Source of the DNA: Laceyella sacchari
GTDB lineage: Bacteria; Bacillota; Bacilli; Thermoactinomycetales; Thermoactinomycetaceae
NCBI RefSeq assembly: GCF_004343255.1
Contig: NZ_SMDD01000001.1
Span: 62,001 to 126,000, forward strand
Direction of reading: 5' to 3'
DNA: 64,000 bases
The translations under genes were made by a program, and so were the position numbers. Every line of letters starts with the position of its first letter. The first letter of the stretch is position 1. This document shows positions 17,490 through 27,223 of this stretch, one piece after another. The notes beneath the pieces are model-generated. The model was not told the origin of the DNA, ran no database searches, and saw only the letters and a program-made list of their open reading frames with translations.

Positions 17490-18447
17490 TGTGCGCAATC
17501 TGAAGAAAACGTTTCCCATCTACGGCGGGGTGTTGGGCAGAAAAGTGGGAGAAGTGGTAGCCGTCGATGACGTGAGCTTCTCTGTGGAACCCGGAGAAAC
17601 GCTGGGGCTCGTCGGAGAAAGTGGTTGCGGCAAATCAACAACGGGTCGCACCATCATGCGCTTGTATGAGCCGACAGCGGGGGAAGTGGAGTTTGCCGGT
17701 AAGAAACTGTTTCAGCTCAAGGCAGAAGAATTGAGGCAGGTACGGCGGGACTTGCAGATGGTGTTTCAAGATCCCTTCGCATCGCTCAATCCACGCCAAA
17801 AAATATCCACTATTCTCGAAGAGCCGTTGATCGTTCATGGTTTGGGTGACGCACAGGAGCGCAAAGAGAAAGTGCGGGAATTGCTTCATGTCGTCGGGAT
17901 GAATGAGAGCCACGCAGGCCGGTATCCGCACCAATTTAGCGGCGGCCAACGGCAACGGATCGGGATTGCTCGCGCCCTTTCTACCCGTCCTAAGCTGATT
18001 ATTGCGGATGAACCGGTGTCAGCACTGGACGTTTCCATCCAATCCCAAGTGCTGAACTTGATGATGGATTTACAGGAGCAATTTGAGCTGACATACATCT
18101 TCATTGCACACGATCTCAGCGTGGTCAAGCACATCAGTGATCGGGTTGGCGTGATGTACTTGGGTCGCTTGGTCGAGCTGGCTCCCCGCGATGAGCTGTA
18201 TAAAAAGCCACTTCACCCCTACACGGAAGCACTCCTGTCTGCTGTGCCGGTGCCCGATCCCGATGCCAAAAAAGAACGCATCATCTTGTCCGGAGACGTG
18301 CCAAGCCCAGATAACCCACCGAAAGGATGTGCTTTTCATCCACGTTGCCCCCATGTGATGGATGTGTGCAAAGAAACACGTCCTATCTTTGATGATGCCG
18401 GTGGTGGTCATTTTGTGGCTTGCCATTTGCATAACACAAAGGCATGA
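17476..18447 (+). CDS. dppF: Di/oligopeptide ABC transporter ATPase (DppF/OppF)
   Basis: 323 residues, ATG inside the end of dppD behind AAGGAGG. It has Walker [10 protein letters not shown], signature [10 protein letters not shown], Walker [13 protein letters not shown] and the cysteine-rich C-terminal domain ([14 protein letters not shown]). It pairs with DppD as the asymmetric nucleotide-binding dimer. A short hairpin (18465-18482) separates it from the binding-protein gene. Confidence 0.9.
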   Translation: MALIDVRNLKKTFPIYGGVLGRKVGEVVAVDDVSFSVEPGETLGLVGESGCGKSTTGRTIMRLYEPTAGEVEFAGKKLFQLKAEELRQVRRDLQMVFQDPFASLNPRQKISTILEEPLIVHGLGDAQERKEKVRELLHVVGMNESHAGRYPHQFSGGQRQRIGIARALSTRPKLIIADEPVSALDVSIQSQVLNLMMDLQEQFELTYIFIAHDLSVVKHISDRVGVMYLGRLVELAPRDELYKKPLHPYTEALLSAVPVPDPDAKKERIILSGDVPSPDNPPKGCAFHPRCPHVMDVCKETRPIFDDAGGGHFVACHLHNTKA

Positions 18448-18464
18448 GTGACACTCTCGGTTTT

Positions 18465-18482
18465 CTCACCAAAGGGGGTGAG
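18465..18482 (+). other. Short hairpin between dppF and dppA
   Basis: Six-base stem CTCACC/GGTGAG with a 6-base loop in the 92-base gap between the two genes. There is no T-run. It may shield the downstream binding-protein mRNA or do nothing. Confidence 0.3.
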
Positions 18483-18539
18483 GGCCAAGCAACACCGAAG
18501 CAGGTTTTGATTTAAGATCCGTGAAAAGGAGGAAAGGGA

Positions 18540-20156
18540 ATGAAAAAACGATTATGGATGGTATCACTCATAGCAATCTTCATTTTTTCATCTGTTTTGG
18601 TTGGTTGTGTGGAGAAGAAAAGCGCGGGCAATGGCAAGAATGACAAAACATTGATTTACGGGCGCGGGGAAGACGCCAAGTTGCTTGATCCAAGCCTCGT
18701 CACCGATGGGGAGTCCACCAAGGTGACAGACCAGATCTTTGACAATTTGGTTGAGTATGCCGAGGGCAACACAGATGTGGTACCCGGTTTGGCTGAAAGC
18801 TGGGAAGCCAGCGAAGATGCCAAAGTATGGACCTTCAAATTGCGCAAAGACGTGAAGTTTCATGATGGAACCCCATTTAACGCCGAAGCCGTGGTGTTTA
18901 ACTTCGAGCGGTGGGCTGACAAGAACCATCCCCAGCACAAAGGAGGAGACTTCCCTTACTACGCATACATGTTTGGAGGCTATAAAGGGGATCCGGGACA
19001 TAAAATCAAAAGCGTTACCGCTGTTGATGAATTTACGGTCAAGTTTGAATTGACCAGCCCACAGGCACCATTTTTGCAAAACTTGGCAATGTCTGCGTTT
19101 GGAATCGCCTCACCCACCGCGGTGAAAAAAGATCCGATCGCATTTACGCGTAACCCAGTGGGATCGGGGCCGTTCAAGCTGAAAGAATGGAAGAAAAATG
19201 ACACGATCACCCTGGTGAAAAATGAGAATTTCTGGAGAAAAGGGGAGCCCAAACTAGACAAAGTTATTTTCAAAGTGATTCCCGACAACTCCGCACGCTT
19301 CACTGCGCTCAAGTCGGGGGATGTGGATATCATTGACGGATTGAATCCGACCGATGTCGCCCCGGCAGAGAAAGACAGCAAATTGCAGGTCTTCAAACAA
19401 GTAGGTATGAACGTGGGTTATCTTGCTTTCAACACGGAAAAGAAACCGTTTGACAATCCCAAAGTGCGTCAAGCGTTCAACCATGCGGTCAACAAAGAAG
19501 CGTTGATTAAAAATTTCTACTCTGGATTGGCCAAACCAGCGATCAACCCCATGCCGGAATTTATGTTGGGTTACAACAAAAATGTGAAAGATTATGAATT
19601 TAATCTGGACAAAGCGAAACAATTGCTTGCGGAAGCGGGTTATGCTGACGGATTGGAAGTGGAATTCTTCGCGATGACTGCTCCCCGGCCTTATATGCCG
19701 GACGGCAAGAAGATCGCCGAGTACATCCAAGCCGATCTGGCCAAAATCGGGGTAAAGGCGAAAATCGTTACTCATGACTGGCAAATCTACTTGGACAAAA
19801 CGGGTAAAGGCGAGCACCAGATGGCCTTGTTCGGCTGGAACGGGGACAACGGTGATCCAGACAACTTCCTGTACGTACTCTTAGACAAGGATAACACCCG
19901 TATGCCGGACGCTGCGAATATCGCCCTCTACAAAAATGATGAATTGCACGACCTGCTCATTAGAGCGCAAGAGTTGAGCGATGAAAAGCAACGGGCAGAA
20001 CTGTACATGAAAGCGCAGGAAATCATTAAGCGAGACGCGCCATGGGTGCCGATTGCCCATGCCACCGTCCCCTATGCGGCTAAAAAAGAAGTGATCGGAT
20101 TCAAAACGCACCCCACGACGGAGCTGTTTTTGGAAAAAGTCGACTTCGCGCAATAA
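18540..20156 (+). CDS. dppA: Dipeptide-binding lipoprotein (SBP family 5)
   Basis: 538 residues, ATG after AAAGGAGGAAAGGG. It has a type II signal peptide with lipobox LVGC (Cys23), then an SBP_bac_5 domain of normal length with family motifs such as WTFKLRKDVKFHDGTPFNA and the hinge region NPVGSGPFKLKEW. As a membrane-tethered receptor it would hand peptides to the DppBC channel. Its motifs are nearer to enterobacterial DppA than to the two OppA-like receptors at 49-52.6 kb, so substrate range probably differs from that system. Confidence 0.88.
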   Translation: MKKRLWMVSLIAIFIFSSVLVGCVEKKSAGNGKNDKTLIYGRGEDAKLLDPSLVTDGESTKVTDQIFDNLVEYAEGNTDVVPGLAESWEASEDAKVWTFKLRKDVKFHDGTPFNAEAVVFNFERWADKNHPQHKGGDFPYYAYMFGGYKGDPGHKIKSVTAVDEFTVKFELTSPQAPFLQNLAMSAFGIASPTAVKKDPIAFTRNPVGSGPFKLKEWKKNDTITLVKNENFWRKGEPKLDKVIFKVIPDNSARFTALKSGDVDIIDGLNPTDVAPAEKDSKLQVFKQVGMNVGYLAFNTEKKPFDNPKVRQAFNHAVNKEALIKNFYSGLAKPAINPMPEFMLGYNKNVKDYEFNLDKAKQLLAEAGYADGLEVEFFAMTAPRPYMPDGKKIAEYIQADLAKIGVKAKIVTHDWQIYLDKTGKGEHQMALFGWNGDNGDPDNFLYVLLDKDNTRMPDAANIALYKNDELHDLLIRAQELSDEKQRAELYMKAQEIIKRDAPWVPIAHATVPYAAKKEVIGFKTHPTTELFLEKVDFAQ

Positions 20157-20163
20157 GTGGCGG

Positions 20164-20197
20164 AGGGCCCACCATGGCTTAGGCGGTGGTGGACCCT
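20164..20197 (+). other. Intra-operon hairpin after dppA
   Basis: Arms AGGGCCCACC and GGTGGACCCT pair over 10 positions with one wobble, between the dppA stop and dppB. The T-run is short (CCCTTTC). Such hairpins behind binding-protein genes commonly stabilise the upstream mRNA or partly terminate, giving more receptor than permease. That role is inferred from position. Confidence 0.55.
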
Positions 20198-20241
20198 TTC
20201 TGCATCCATGATGATCGATAGGGATGAGGTGGTGAAATCAA

Positions 20242-21252
20242 ATGCTGGCATATACTGCACGACGGTTATTGATGTTGATTCCGGTGCTGCTAGGCATGTC
20301 GCTGATTGTGTTTGCGGTCGTCCACGCCATACCGGGAGATCCGGCCAAGACCATCGCAGGTGACAAAGCCACACCGGAGCAACTGCAAGAGATCAGGCAA
20401 AATCTGGGTTTGGATCAACCGGTCTATATCCAGTATTTCAAATATTTGCAAGCATTGTTGCAAGGAGATCTGGGGACATCGTTGGTCAATAAGACCAAAA
20501 TCTCGGAAGAGATTGGTCCCTTCTTGGCGGCAACCGCGGAATTGTCCTTTGTCGCTATCGCCATCGCCCTCTTTTTTGGTATCAATCTCGGCATTTTATC
20601 GGCATGGCGCCAAAACTCTTGGCTCGATTACGGCTCGATGTTCATTGCCCTTATCGGTGTGTCTATCCCCATCTTCTGGCTTGGTTTGATGGAGCAATGG
20701 CTGTTTGCGCAAGAGCTGGGATGGTTTCCTTCCAACGGGCGGTTAGACCCGCGGATGGAATACGAGCCAATCACGTACTTCTACATCATTGACGCTCTGC
20801 TGTTTGGCGATATGGCCATGTTGGGGGATGTGTTAAAGCATATTTTGTTGCCAGCGATCGCACTTGGTACAATTCCAATGGCGATCATTGCCCGTATGAC
20901 CCGGTCCAGCATGTTAGAAGTGATGCGCTCAGATTATGTCCGCACAGCTAGAGCCAAGGGGATATCCGAGTTTTTGGTTATTTATAAACATACGCTGAAA
21001 AACGCCATGATCCCCATTTTGACGGTGGTCGGTTTGCAACTGGGCTTGCTGCTCGGCGGGGCGGTCTTGACGGAAACCATTTTCAGCTGGCCTGGGGTTG
21101 GGCGATATATTTATGACGCGATCAATTCACGCGACTATCCGGTCATCCAATCCGGCATTCTCGTGCTGGCTTTCATATTCGTCATAATCAATCTCATTGT
21201 CGACTTACTGTACGCCTGGATCGATCCGCGCATCCAATATGGAAAGGAGTGA
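20242..21252 (+). CDS. dppB: Dipeptide ABC transporter permease (DppB/OppB)
   Basis: 336 residues, ATG after GAGGTGGTGA. Six membrane helices, the N-terminal family segment (VHAIPGDPAKTIAGDKATPE) and the cytoplasmic EAA loop with RTARAKGISEFLVIYKHTLKNA that contacts the ATPases. It forms the channel with DppC. The next gene starts six bases after its stop. Confidence 0.9.
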   Translation: MLAYTARRLLMLIPVLLGMSLIVFAVVHAIPGDPAKTIAGDKATPEQLQEIRQNLGLDQPVYIQYFKYLQALLQGDLGTSLVNKTKISEEIGPFLAATAELSFVAIAIALFFGINLGILSAWRQNSWLDYGSMFIALIGVSIPIFWLGLMEQWLFAQELGWFPSNGRLDPRMEYEPITYFYIIDALLFGDMAMLGDVLKHILLPAIALGTIPMAIIARMTRSSMLEVMRSDYVRTARAKGISEFLVIYKHTLKNAMIPILTVVGLQLGLLLGGAVLTETIFSWPGVGRYIYDAINSRDYPVIQSGILVLAFIFVIINLIVDLLYAWIDPRIQYGKE

Positions 21253-21258
21253 GGCAGG

Positions 21259-22170
21259 ATGCAAACTGACAACGTTCAACCACCAGTGACCAATCTTGCC
21301 GAAGCAGGCGCCGTGTCCCACTCCACCCAACCGGACAATCCGGCACGTGATTTTGCGCGCGCGTTCTTACGGCACCGTTCGGCCGTCATCGGCAGTGTGT
21401 TAGTGCTGATCTTTATCATTTTGGCAATCTTGGCCCCGGTTATCACACCCTATGACTACACAGAACCGAGCCCGGATGCCTTGGCCGCTCCATCGGCTGA
21501 GCATTGGTTTGGCACGGACGACCTTGGCCGGGACATTTTCACACGGATCGTGTACGGTTCCCGCATCTCTTTATGGGTGGGCTTTATCAGCATTGCTGGT
21601 TCTATTGTGGTGGGTAGCCTGCTTGGCTTGCTTGCTGGTTATTATGGGAAATGGCAAGACACGTTGATTTCTCGCCTGTTTGACATCATGCTGGCCTTTC
21701 CCAGCATTTTGTTGGCCATTGCGATTGTGGCTATGTTGGGTCCGGGCCTGAATAACGCCCTGATTGCCATTGCGATCATTAATATTCCCACGTTTGGTCG
21801 GTTGATGCGATCGCGCGTGCTCAGTGTGAAAGCAGAAGACTTCGTCTTGGCTGCGCGGGCGATCGGAATGAAGAACAGCCGGATTCTCTGGCATCACATC
21901 CTGCCCAACTGTTGGACGCCGATCATGGTGCAAGGCACCTTAAGCTTTGCGACTGCGGTAATTGAGGTGGCCGCTCTCGGCTTCTTGGGCTTGGGGGCGC
22001 AACCGCCTGATCCAGAGTGGGGGACCATGCTGTCGGACGCTCGTGACTATCTGCAATTGGCTCCTTGGACAATGGTGTTTCCTGGCGTGGCCATCATGAT
22101 TACTGTCTTGGGCTTCAATCTGCTTGGCGACGGATTGCGGGACATTTTTGACCCGCGTATGAAACAATAA
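21259..22170 (+). CDS. dppC: Dipeptide ABC transporter permease (DppC/OppC)
   Basis: 303 residues. A cytoplasmic N-terminal tail leads to a helix and then the family segment HWFGTDDLGRDIFTRIVYGS, five further helices and the EAA loop (AARAIGMKNSRILWHHILPN). It is last in the dpp operon, which ends at a clear terminator 60 bases later. Confidence 0.9.
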   Translation: MQTDNVQPPVTNLAEAGAVSHSTQPDNPARDFARAFLRHRSAVIGSVLVLIFIILAILAPVITPYDYTEPSPDALAAPSAEHWFGTDDLGRDIFTRIVYGSRISLWVGFISIAGSIVVGSLLGLLAGYYGKWQDTLISRLFDIMLAFPSILLAIAIVAMLGPGLNNALIAIAIINIPTFGRLMRSRVLSVKAEDFVLAARAIGMKNSRILWHHILPNCWTPIMVQGTLSFATAVIEVAALGFLGLGAQPPDPEWGTMLSDARDYLQLAPWTMVFPGVAIMITVLGFNLLGDGLRDIFDPRMKQ

Positions 22171-22229
22171 CTTACCGTGTGAGAAAGGATTGGCACCAGT
22201 CGAATCTTTATATCAGCAGACAAGCTCGC

Positions 22230-22258
22230 AGATCTGGCATTTTCGCCGGATCTTTTTT
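22230..22258 (+). terminator. Terminator of the dpp operon
   Basis: A 9-bp stem AGATCTGGC/GCCGGATCT (one wobble) with a 6-base loop and seven T. Confidence 0.85.
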
Positions 22259-22364
22259 TGCAAAAGTGATAAGTTGATACCAATTGCGGGAACATAAGAA
22301 AGAGAAATGAGCAAAAAGAACGGTGTGGCTGACACACTACAATGACAACAGAGGAGCGGATCAG

Positions 22365-23153
22365 ATGGCATCTGCACACGAAATCGATTTTCGCATTTAC
22401 GGCGATGACATGCAATTGGTGGAGATTGAGCTCGACCCCCGGGAAAGCGTGATTGCAGAAGCGGGTAGCCTATTGATGATGGACGACACCATTCAGATGG
22501 AAACCATCTTTGGTGACGGCAGCAAAGAGAGCAAGGGATTAATGGGCAAACTGTTCAGTGCGGGAAAACGCCTCATTACCGGTGAAAGCCTGTTTATGAC
22601 CGTGTTTACCAATGAAGGCTCCACGCGCAAAAACGTTTCGTTCGCAGCGCCTTATCCAGGCAAAATCATCCCGCTTGATTTGAAACAATACAATGGGAAG
22701 ATCATTTGTCAAAAAGACTCTTTTCTCTGCGCTGCCAAAGGTGTGTCGATAGGCATTGAGTTGCAACGCAAGATCGGGGCTGGCTTCTTCGGTGGCGAAG
22801 GCTTTATCATGCAAAAACTGGAGGGAGACGGACTGGCTTTTGTCCATGCGGGCGGTACCATCGTTGAAAAAGCGTTGAGCGAAGGGGAGATGATTCGGCT
22901 CGATACCGGGTGTCTGGTGGCGATGACTGCCTCGATCCAATACGACATCCAATTCGTCGGCGGGATCAAAACGGCTTTGTTCGGGGGAGAGGGTCTCTTC
23001 TTTACCACCTTGCGAGGGCCGGGGAAAGTCTGGATCCAAAGTCTGCCGTTCAGCCGCTTGGCCAGTCGGATCTTTGCCGCGGCACCGGCCGTCGGACGCA
23101 AAGAAGAAGGGAGTATTTTGGGGAGCTTGGGAGATTTCTTTGACGGGGATTAA
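22365..23153 (+). CDS. AIM24/TIGR00266 family protein
   Basis: 262 residues from the ATG at 22365, just after GAGGAGCGG. The frame opens earlier at 22323 without a site. It has the start motif of the family (VEIELDPRESVIAEAGSLLMMDD) and repeated Gly-rich beta turns (GLMGKLFSAGKR, GAGFFGGEGFIMQKLEGDG, LFGGEGLFFTTLRGPG) that build the double beta barrel of AIM24-like proteins. Function in bacteria is poorly known. It is a single gene behind the dpp terminator. Confidence 0.8.
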   Translation: MASAHEIDFRIYGDDMQLVEIELDPRESVIAEAGSLLMMDDTIQMETIFGDGSKESKGLMGKLFSAGKRLITGESLFMTVFTNEGSTRKNVSFAAPYPGKIIPLDLKQYNGKIICQKDSFLCAAKGVSIGIELQRKIGAGFFGGEGFIMQKLEGDGLAFVHAGGTIVEKALSEGEMIRLDTGCLVAMTASIQYDIQFVGGIKTALFGGEGLFFTTLRGPGKVWIQSLPFSRLASRIFAAAPAVGRKEEGSILGSLGDFFDGD

Positions 23154-23209
23154 ATGGACTGTGCGGCGAACTTTGAAGCGGAGGCTGCTGGAACAAGGAT
23201 GATTTGGAA

Positions 23210-23249
23210 GAAGCGTGCGCTTCCCAACGAGACGCACACGCTTCTTTTG
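23210..23249 (+). terminator. Terminator after the AIM24 gene
   Basis: Stem GAAGCGTG/CACGCTTC around a partly paired interior, followed by TTTT on the plus strand. Confidence 0.65.
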
Positions 23250-23251
23250 TG

Positions 23252-23297
23252 CAAAAAAAGACTTGCTCTCTCCCTGTTTGGGGAAGGCAAGTCTTTA
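23252..23297 (-). terminator. Terminator for the M4 protease transcript
   Basis: Stem AAAGACTTGC/GCAAGTCTTT with a 20-base loop. The minus strand reads into a run of seven T. It is 90 bases past the protease stop, with the small repeat at 23305-23355 in between. Confidence 0.6.
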
Positions 23298-23304
23298 TCG
23301 TTTA

Positions 23305-23355
23305 GGGCGTGTCTGATGATCAGGCCAGTTTCAACTTGATTTGCCAGACACACCC
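23305..23355. repeat. Short inverted-end repeat element, copy A
   Basis: A 51-bp element with ends GGGCGTGTCTG and CAGACACACCC (10 of 11 positions complementary). The left end continues as ATGATCAGGCC and the right end is preceded by CTTGATTTGC, both close to copy B at 47549-47664 (ATGCATAGGCC and CTTGATTCAC). It therefore looks like an internally deleted version of that element. It lies in the 3' untranslated part of the protease gene. Confidence 0.7.
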
Positions 23356-23387
23356 AAGTCAAATGAAAGATGATGCCGAGGTGTTGC

Positions 23388-25593
<2,206 letters not shown>

Positions 25594-25770
25594 GTGGTGG
25601 AGGGATGGAGGAGGAGAGACATTGACGGGATTCCTTCCGCTGAATTGTCGGAGATGATGGAGATGCACGCCCTTCCTGACAATTGGACCAGCCTTGAATA
25701 CTCGCGGTTTTTGGAAGAACGGAGAAAGAAAATGGCCCATGTCATCAAACAGGGTTTTTTGCGGCTTTGA
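25594..25770 (+). pseudogene. Possible C-terminal remnant of a larger gene
   Basis: A 58-codon frame from GTG at 25594 with protein-like composition (DIDGIPSAELSEMM, then HALPDNWTSLEY and FLEERRKK). The end resembles the C-terminal part of DUF262/GmrSD-type proteins, where an His-x-x-P motif is followed by Y-x-x-FLExR. There is no ribosome site and no upstream coding part. A plus-strand terminator at 25789 directly follows, as expected if a plus-strand gene once ended here. The family suggestion is weak. Confidence 0.35.
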
Positions 25771-25788
25771 GTGGCTGGAAAAAGGAAC

Positions 25789-25825
25789 AATCCCCCAATG
25801 GAATAATCCTTGGGGGGATTTTTTT
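25789..25825 (+). terminator. Plus-strand terminator behind the gene remnant
   Basis: Stem AATCCCCCA/TGGGGGGATT with a 13-base loop and a T-run on the plus strand. The only plus-strand reading frame it can serve is the remnant at 25594-25770. Confidence 0.7.
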
Positions 25826-25833
25826 GAAATGAT

Positions 25834-26382
25834 CTACTCACAAGCGACGCCATCCCCATCGCGGTCGAGTTTGCTGGCGTACCCGGGTTCTCCTTTATAG
25901 AGCGGTGCAGCCCCTGCTGCGCGCGCTTCCTTGCAGTTTGCGTAATAGATGTTGCTAGACTCGTCGGTCTCATTGGGAGTGGGTTTGGATGGCTCAGTGG
26001 TCGTTTGGGATTTTTGGGATTCACTGCTTTTTTCTTCGTCATCTTTGGTAGCCTCGTCAGCGTTTTTCTTGCTTTGTTCTTCTTGTGCTTTTGCTTTTTC
26101 GTCAGCATCTTGCTCGTTATTTTGCTGATCAGTGCTTGGTTGTTTCGGTTGTTTATTGGTTTTGTCGGTTTCCACTTTGACTTTTTTGTCTGTGTCCTCA
26201 GCAGGCTGAGATTGATTGGGCGCAAAGATAGAGAGAAGAATGAGGCAGAGGATGAATAAGATAACATTCCATAAACGTTTTCCTAAATCAATTTGCTTGA
26301 ATTTGATTTTTTTATGTAACGGTGTTGGGTAAATGATACCGACCAAGGCAAAAAGCATCAATATAAAGAAAATGACAAACAT
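25834..26382 (-). CDS. Membrane protein with C-terminal Excalibur calcium-binding domain
   Basis: 182 residues from the ATG at 26382 after AAAGGAGG. Two hydrophobic helices lie at about 2-20 and 35-55, then about 85 residues of very polar Lys/Glu/Gln/Asp/Ser-rich linker, then a C-terminal Excalibur domain: YYANCKEARAAGAAPLYKG and the calcium loop DRDGDGVACE. Such domains sit outside the cell, often on nucleases or competence proteins. Here no catalytic domain is present, so this is probably a surface-exposed calcium-binding protein of unknown role. Confidence 0.8.
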   Translation of the reverse strand: MFVIFFILMLFALVGIIYPTPLHKKIKFKQIDLGKRLWNVILFILCLILLSIFAPNQSQPAEDTDKKVKVETDKTNKQPKQPSTDQQNNEQDADEKAKAQEEQSKKNADEATKDDEEKSSESQKSQTTTEPSKPTPNETDESSNIYYANCKEARAAGAAPLYKGEPGYASKLDRDGDGVACE

Positions 26383-26797
26383 GCTACTGCCTCCTTTGCA
26401 TTTAACTGGTTTCACCATCAAACAGTTTGCATAGTGAACATAAAATGCTTTTTAGTTTTATTAATATTAAAATGTCATGTAATAGAGAGGTTACCACTAA
26501 AATCAAAATAATGCAATATTTTATATTATAAAATGTCATTAACTATTATATAAAGAGCTTGACTTTAAGGGTTGATCCATTAGTTACTGCGTAGAATGAG
26601 CCTATCTAGTAAAACAAGTTAGATTAAAACGGCGGGAAACCTGTCCCCGGAGGAGTACTTAACCCGCGTGAAGCGAATGAGAAAATGTTTTGGAGCAATC
26701 CATCCCCACCTTACAACACCATGTCATTTTTGTTATATAAATCATAATTATTTCTTGATAAAATCATATTAAAAAATACATAAAAGGAGAGGGCATC
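26383..26797. other. AT-rich intergenic region with a GC-structured island
   Basis: About 415 bases without a gene. The outer parts are very AT-rich. The middle (about 26580-26720) is GC-richer and can fold: TATCTA/TAGAT around an 11-base loop (26603-26624) and GCGGG/CCCGC enclosing a small inner fold (26632-26667). It has no reading frame of note. It could be a structured RNA or the decayed end of a mobile element. Confidence 0.4.
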
Positions 26798-27178
26798 ATG
26801 AGCAAGTGGGATCAATGGGAGATGGAGGACAAGATTAGGGAAGTATTGCAAGCGGTGGAGAATGATCGCGGAGAATCACATCATTTCGGCCGGCCGCTGT
26901 TTACGGCATATCAGATCGCGATCGCGATAGGCAAGCGATATCCTGGCTTTTTAGAAGAGACAGGCATGGAGATCGGCGGGGAAGGTTCGGACAGCTCCTT
27001 GGCTCGCTATATCGCGCAACAATTGTCCGTGAAGATCAAAGAAGGTGCAATTGAAGATATAGAAGGATACTTGTTGGCAGCTGACCATGTGAAGGAGATC
27101 GATTTCATCGACCCGAGCCGTGCCGAGTTTGAAGCCAATTTGACCAATGATATCTCCTTGTTCCGAATCAAAGAGTAG
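26798..27178 (+). CDS. Conserved-looking hypothetical cytosolic protein
   Basis: 126 residues, ATG after AAAAGGAGAGGG. It is soluble and acidic, with a helical N-terminal half that contains HHFGRPLFTAYQIAIAIGKRYPGF, then a segment rich in small residues and a helical C terminus. No domain is recognised. A good ribosome site and a terminator 12 bases after the stop make it a real gene. Confidence 0.65.
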   Translation: MSKWDQWEMEDKIREVLQAVENDRGESHHFGRPLFTAYQIAIAIGKRYPGFLEETGMEIGGEGSDSSLARYIAQQLSVKIKEGAIEDIEGYLLAADHVKEIDFIDPSRAEFEANLTNDISLFRIKE

Positions 27179-27189
27179 CGCAAAAAGTG

Positions 27190-27217
27190 AAGTCCCCCTT
27201 GGACCAGGGGGACTTTT
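27190..27217. terminator. Bidirectional terminator between hypothetical gene and ubiD
   Basis: A perfect 10-bp stem AAGTCCCCCT/AGGGGGACTT with a 6-base loop, with A-run and T-run flanks, between converging genes. Confidence 0.8.
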
Positions 27218-27223
27218 CTCGTC

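Noticed and set aside
16464-17519. 351-codon minus-strand frame opposite dppD
   Set aside because: It lies wholly across the dppD gene, whose ABC motifs are unmistakable. The antisense product is His/Arg/Gln-rich with no domain.
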